From contig NZ_CAMYEZ010000033.1 of the NCBI RefSeq assembly GCF_947254915.1, positions 1-16,653 on the forward strand: a stretch of 16,653 nt of DNA, given 5' to 3'. Every line of letters begins with the position of its first letter. Position 1 is the first letter of the stretch. The notes under the pieces were generated by a model that did not search any database, had not been told where the DNA came from, and saw only the letters and a program-made list of their open reading frames with translations. The translations under genes and the position numbers were made by a program. Of the stretch, positions 14,026 through 16,653 are shown piece by piece. This DNA is from an uncultured Porphyromonas sp. (GTDB taxonomy: Bacteria; Bacteroidota; Bacteroidia; Bacteroidales; Porphyromonadaceae).

Positions 14026-14567
14026 TACGTATGCCAGTCCACTATCAGGGGGATGTTTACTTCTTTGAGGGGATCACCGGTAGCTTGATGAGGCGACCCG
14101 CCAAACCAACTGATGCGGTGGTGCCAACGATAGGGGGTATCGCAGGCAAGTGCCTGAGCGAGGTCACCGATCCCTACCTCCTCAGGGGGAGAGCACTCCC
14201 TACGACACCGCAGCGCATCGCCCTCGGGGTACGGCTCTACGCATCTATCTTGACATGGCTCTGTCGGCACGCTTTTCCACTCGGTCGTCTATGGGCTAAG
14301 ATCCCTCTGCGCTGCTATCCTGACGCAGGGGTCGCCACCCGCGTCTACTACAAGCTTTACCCTGGTGAGCAGCAACGCAACCTTTGTCTGCCTCGAGCCT
14401 TTTTCGCCCGTAGCACCTCTAGGCGCTTTCGCAAGCATGGGGCGATGTTTGTCGGAGCCTTCCTCCCCTCAGTGCAGATGCACGCTTGGGTGCTAGAGGA
14501 TGGTATGCACGCTGACTACTATGACAATAACTGGGTCAACTATGCCCCCGTAGCGATATTCCGATGA
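14022..14567 (+). CDS. McjB-like lasso-type leader peptidase (transglutaminase fold)
   Basis: A 181-residue protein of the lasso-peptide B family (Transglut_core3). The catalytic triad is readable: Cys122 in NLCLPRAFF, His154 in MHAWV and Asp165 in MHADYYD. The Cys-to-His spacing of 32 is identical to that of E. coli McjB (Cys150/His182, from memory), and the His-to-Asp spacing is 11 versus 12. Residues about 5-35 (HYQGDVYFFEGITGSLMRRP) resemble the degenerate B1-like leader-recognition part of fused McjB proteins, so no separate PqqD-like gene may be needed. The enzyme should cut the leader from a precursor peptide using ATP, in concert with the cyclase. It is joined by ATGA overlaps to both neighbours. 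The family call is strong; the substrate is inferred to be the 52-aa peptide. Confidence 0.85.
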   Translation: MIRMPVHYQGDVYFFEGITGSLMRRPAKPTDAVVPTIGGIAGKCLSEVTDPYLLRGRALPTTPQRIALGVRLYASILTWLCRHAFPLGRLWAKIPLRCYPDAGVATRVYYKLYPGEQQRNLCLPRAFFARSTSRRFRKHGAMFVGAFLPSVQMHAWVLEDGMHADYYDNNWVNYAPVAIFR

Positions 14568-15718
14568 AGCTGAGATCAGAGATATTACCACAGCCCACGC
14601 TCTCCTTTTACAACCATAAGACAGGAGCACTCCAAGCGAACATCGTCGAGGAGCTACGGGCTGGTTTGTGGCGAGACTATAATATAGACAACCGCCTCTA
14701 CAATGATGCGCTCGGGGAGATGCGCATCACGGAGTGGCGACCACTCTTTCCCGATATAACGCCTGTGATGCCAGGCTTCCACTACAACAGGGAGACAGGA
14801 GCGATGGAGGAGGAGAGCTTTGTGCCACGACAGCGGGAGATGACCATGTCACTCTTCTTAGATACTGTGGAGCGCTACTTCGCACGCTTTGAGGGACGGA
14901 AGATCGGGGTGCATTTGAGCGGAGGACTGGACTCCAGTCTAATCATCGGATTGCTACATCACTTCGGCATTCCCTTCAATCTATATGGCAAGGTGACGGA
15001 CCGCTATGAGTTTCGTACGGAGCGCCATATACAAGACCTATTAGCTCCTCTCGGGGAGCGCGCCTGCTATGTCCATGCGGACGAGCACCCATTTTACAAT
15101 CTCTTGGATCAATACCCCTTTCATCAGATCCCCGACAGCTATATCAAGAACTACGACTCGGCCACGACGATCGCTGAGGAGGCACGGCGCGATGGCGTGG
15201 AGGTGATCTTTGGTGGGCAGGGAGCTGACACGCTCTTTGTTGATGCGATCCCTACGGAGGCTGGAGCTATGAGCTTTAACATCGGCAACGAGTTTACCGT
15301 CCCCTGGGAGGATGACTTGATCTATCGCCCGAGAGGTGTGGAGCTGGTCTCTTTCTATGCAGATCCTGAGATTATCGAGGCAATCTACAATCTACGACTG
15401 GGTAAGCCGTTTGACGCTTGGAAGCTCTGGGCGCGGCACTTCTTCCGTGAGTTTCTACCCCGTGAGCTAGCGGAGTATCACTATGTAGCAGACTTCAATG
15501 GGCTATCATTGAGTGGTCTGGAGGCGGCAAAGCCTGTGGTGACTCGTCTCTTTGAGGAGGCGTATGATCTGCTACGTCACCCGATCTTCTCGCCTGAGAG
15601 TACGCAGGTGATGCGAGAGACGAATGTCTTTAAGTTTGACTATAAGCTTTACTGCGCTTACTGCGTCCGCATCTCGATTGCGGTGTGGCTGCATGCACTG
15701 TTTGAGCACGAAAATTAA
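14564..15718 (+). CDS. Asparagine-synthetase-like cyclase (McjC type) lacking the glutaminase domain
   Basis: A 384-residue adenylating enzyme of the asparagine synthetase/beta-lactam synthetase/McjC group. The ATP-binding PP-loop is HLSGGLDSS (SGGLDSS at 119-125), and the second nucleotide/Mg site is FGGQGADTLF (216-225). Upstream, ITPVMPGFHYNRETGA (65-80) matches the strand-PG-strand linker that leads into the synthetase domain of AsnB. The first 60 residues are far too short for the N-terminal nucleophile glutaminase, and no Cys2 exists, so ammonia from glutamine is excluded. In McjC the same domain adenylates an Asp/Glu side chain, which the peptide N-terminus attacks to form an isopeptide ring. 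It overlaps the protease gene by ATGA and is followed 13 nt later by the ATP-grasp gene. True asparagine synthesis is unlikely in this context. Confidence 0.85.
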   Translation: MKLRSEILPQPTLSFYNHKTGALQANIVEELRAGLWRDYNIDNRLYNDALGEMRITEWRPLFPDITPVMPGFHYNRETGAMEEESFVPRQREMTMSLFLDTVERYFARFEGRKIGVHLSGGLDSSLIIGLLHHFGIPFNLYGKVTDRYEFRTERHIQDLLAPLGERACYVHADEHPFYNLLDQYPFHQIPDSYIKNYDSATTIAEEARRDGVEVIFGGQGADTLFVDAIPTEAGAMSFNIGNEFTVPWEDDLIYRPRGVELVSFYADPEIIEAIYNLRLGKPFDAWKLWARHFFREFLPRELAEYHYVADFNGLSLSGLEAAKPVVTRLFEEAYDLLRHPIFSPESTQVMRETNVFKFDYKLYCAYCVRISIAVWLHALFEHEN

Positions 15719-15731
15719 GAGCAACGAACCT

Positions 15732-16481
15732 ATGAGTATACCTTATCAAGTTGTCTTCCAGGAAGACTGGGAGGAAAAAGGGCAAGTGATCCGCTTCTGG
15801 CGAGAAGACTCTGAAGCTTTCCAGCGGGCGGGCATCCCTATCGGACTGACCCCACTGCCAGAGGCGGAGCATCTGATCTATCGTAGCGCAACGATCTATG
15901 ATCCTAAGAACTATCCGACCGACCCTCGGTACATACATACGTATGACATCAACAACTTCTACCTAATGATGCACCGCTACCTACCGGTGATCGAGGATCT
16001 CTCTATCCCCACTTTTTTTGTGGATCAGCTAGACGAGCGTGTCGATAAGGAGATGGCTCGCCGAGGGTGGCGAGAGGCTTTTATCAAGAAGGACGCAAAG
16101 GCGCTCGAGGCTTGGGGCGAGGGAATGTCGATCTACCCTCGGCACTCCTTTGCGGAGATGCGGACGCACTTTGATAAGATGCCTGGAGAGAAGTATTGCA
16201 TCCGCCAAGTGATGGACAAGAACTATATCATAGAGCATGACACCCGCTACTGGGTGCTCAACGGAAAGGTCTATCGCAGGGACGGACTACCGATCCCCGA
16301 CATCGTGCTGGAGGCTGCCGACAGACTGATCAAAGCTAAGGGTGGGCGATACTTTACGATCGATGCTACCCCTCAGTTTGTGATCGAGGTCAACCCTGGG
16401 GAGTCTAGCGATAGACACGGAGAGAACTCGGCAGAGCTCTTCGCCTCGTGGTTCGTCGATGCCTTCTTTACTAACAACTAA
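15732..16481 (+). CDS. R2K-clade ATP-grasp ligase
   Basis: A 249-residue ATP-grasp protein of the R2K type (DUF4343-like), by pattern. FIKKDAK (117-123) fits the nucleotide-binding Lys strand. CIRQVM (156-161) and HDTRYWVLNGKVYRRDG (169-185) give the paired Arg residues plus the small 'grasp' strands. TIDATPQ (209-215) and FVIEVNPG (216-223) contain Asp211, Glu219 and Asn221, the expected Mg-ATP ligands. ATP-grasp enzymes of this kind make amide or ester bonds on amino acids or peptides; R2K members have been linked to peptide tagging by genome context. The start at 15732 is chosen 13 nt after the cyclase stop; longer frames upstream overlap the cyclase. It may add an amino acid or a second cross-link to the cyclised peptide, which is inference. 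Confidence 0.78.
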   Translation: MSIPYQVVFQEDWEEKGQVIRFWREDSEAFQRAGIPIGLTPLPEAEHLIYRSATIYDPKNYPTDPRYIHTYDINNFYLMMHRYLPVIEDLSIPTFFVDQLDERVDKEMARRGWREAFIKKDAKALEAWGEGMSIYPRHSFAEMRTHFDKMPGEKYCIRQVMDKNYIIEHDTRYWVLNGKVYRRDGLPIPDIVLEAADRLIKAKGGRYFTIDATPQFVIEVNPGESSDRHGENSAELFASWFVDAFFTNN

Positions 16482-16494
16482 AACGAATAATACT

Positions 16495-16653
16495 ATGGAT
16501 GAAGAACAACTAAGAATTGTAGCTGGTCTTGTACTGTGTCCTTTGTTTTTTGTTTTGCCAGGACTTGGGTTTTCTGATGCGAAACCGATTCAGTATATTC
16601 TTTTTCTCATAGGATATGCCTTGATCTTGATATCACTTTATATAGGATATAAA
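16495..16653 (+). CDS. Small membrane protein, cut by window end
   Basis: An open frame starts 13 nt after the ATP-grasp stop and continues past the last base, showing 53 codons without a stop. Two hydrophobic segments are visible, at about residues 8-25 (LVLCPLFFVLPGLGF) and 32-50 (IQYILFLIGYALILISLYI), joined by a short polar turn. The composition is AT-rich and hydrophobic, unlike shadow frames. It may be a further member of the peptide locus, such as an immunity or transport component, or an unrelated small membrane protein. No family is recognised. Confidence 0.6.
   Translation, partial: MDEEQLRIVAGLVLCPLFFVLPGLGFSDAKPIQYILFLIGYALILISLYIGYK

Noticed and set aside
14564..15718. Ordinary asparagine synthetase (asnB)
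   Set aside because: The glutaminase domain and its Cys2 nucleophile are missing, and the gene is coupled to a McjB-like protease.
15624..15731. Longer start for the ATP-grasp protein
   Set aside because: It would overlap the conserved end of the cyclase by about 95 bp and adds residues with no family resemblance.
1..16653. tRNA genes, rRNA genes, CRISPR arrays or full insertion sequences
   Set aside because: No cloverleaf, no regularly spaced identical repeats and no transposase-like frame were seen on either strand.

Overview
The window looks like a chromosomal segment of a Bacteroidota bacterium, most likely a Porphyromonas with moderately high GC (P. asaccharolytica or P. uenonis type). 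The evidence is a prolyl tripeptidyl peptidase whose active-site spacing matches P. gingivalis PtpA, weak use of Shine-Dalgarno sites, TAnnTTTG-type promoters, and the housekeeping gene order. All genes I accept are on the + strand.

Region 1 (1-11144) is mostly housekeeping. It holds an upstream spacer with a 19-bp direct repeat, aspS (aspartyl-tRNA synthetase), a Nif3/YqfO-like dinuclear-metal protein, a coiled-coil C4 zinc-ribbon protein and tilS (tRNA-Ile lysidine synthetase). A 409-bp repeat-bearing spacer follows, then a THUMP rRNA methyltransferase, an exported prolyl tripeptidyl peptidase (ptpA) and purD, which overlaps ptpA by ATGA. The theme is translation, tRNA/rRNA modification, peptide use and purine synthesis.

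Region 2 (11145-11817) has no convincing protein gene but is structured. A 115-bp MITE-like element has hairpin-forming inverted ends. It is followed by an excellent Bacteroidota promoter (TTG, 20 nt, TACCTTTG). From the predicted start site, a stretch of about 250 nt can fold into nested helices whose outermost helix joins its 5' and 3' ends. A run of 12 C follows directly.

Region 3 (11818-16653) is accessory and partly AT-richer. Two low-complexity genes come first: a disordered protein with a His-alternating C-terminus, and a membrane-anchored protein with a basic block followed by a poly-Asp/Tyr tail. A compact gene set follows that reads as an undescribed lasso-peptide-like RiPP locus. 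It has a 52-aa candidate precursor, a strong UUCG-capped hairpin, a four-helix RipA-like membrane protein, a McjB-like transglutaminase-fold protease (Cys122/His154/Asp165), an asparagine-synthetase-like cyclase without the glutaminase domain, and an R2K-type ATP-grasp ligase. A small membrane protein runs off the window end. The membrane protein, protease and cyclase genes are joined by two ATGA overlaps, and the ATP-grasp gene follows 13 nt later. My model is that the precursor is made in excess upstream of the attenuating hairpin, cut by the protease, cyclised by the synthetase homologue and further ligated by the ATP-grasp enzyme. The membrane proteins would serve export or self-protection. 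The enzyme families are well supported; the product class, the precursor identity and the roles of the membrane proteins are inference.
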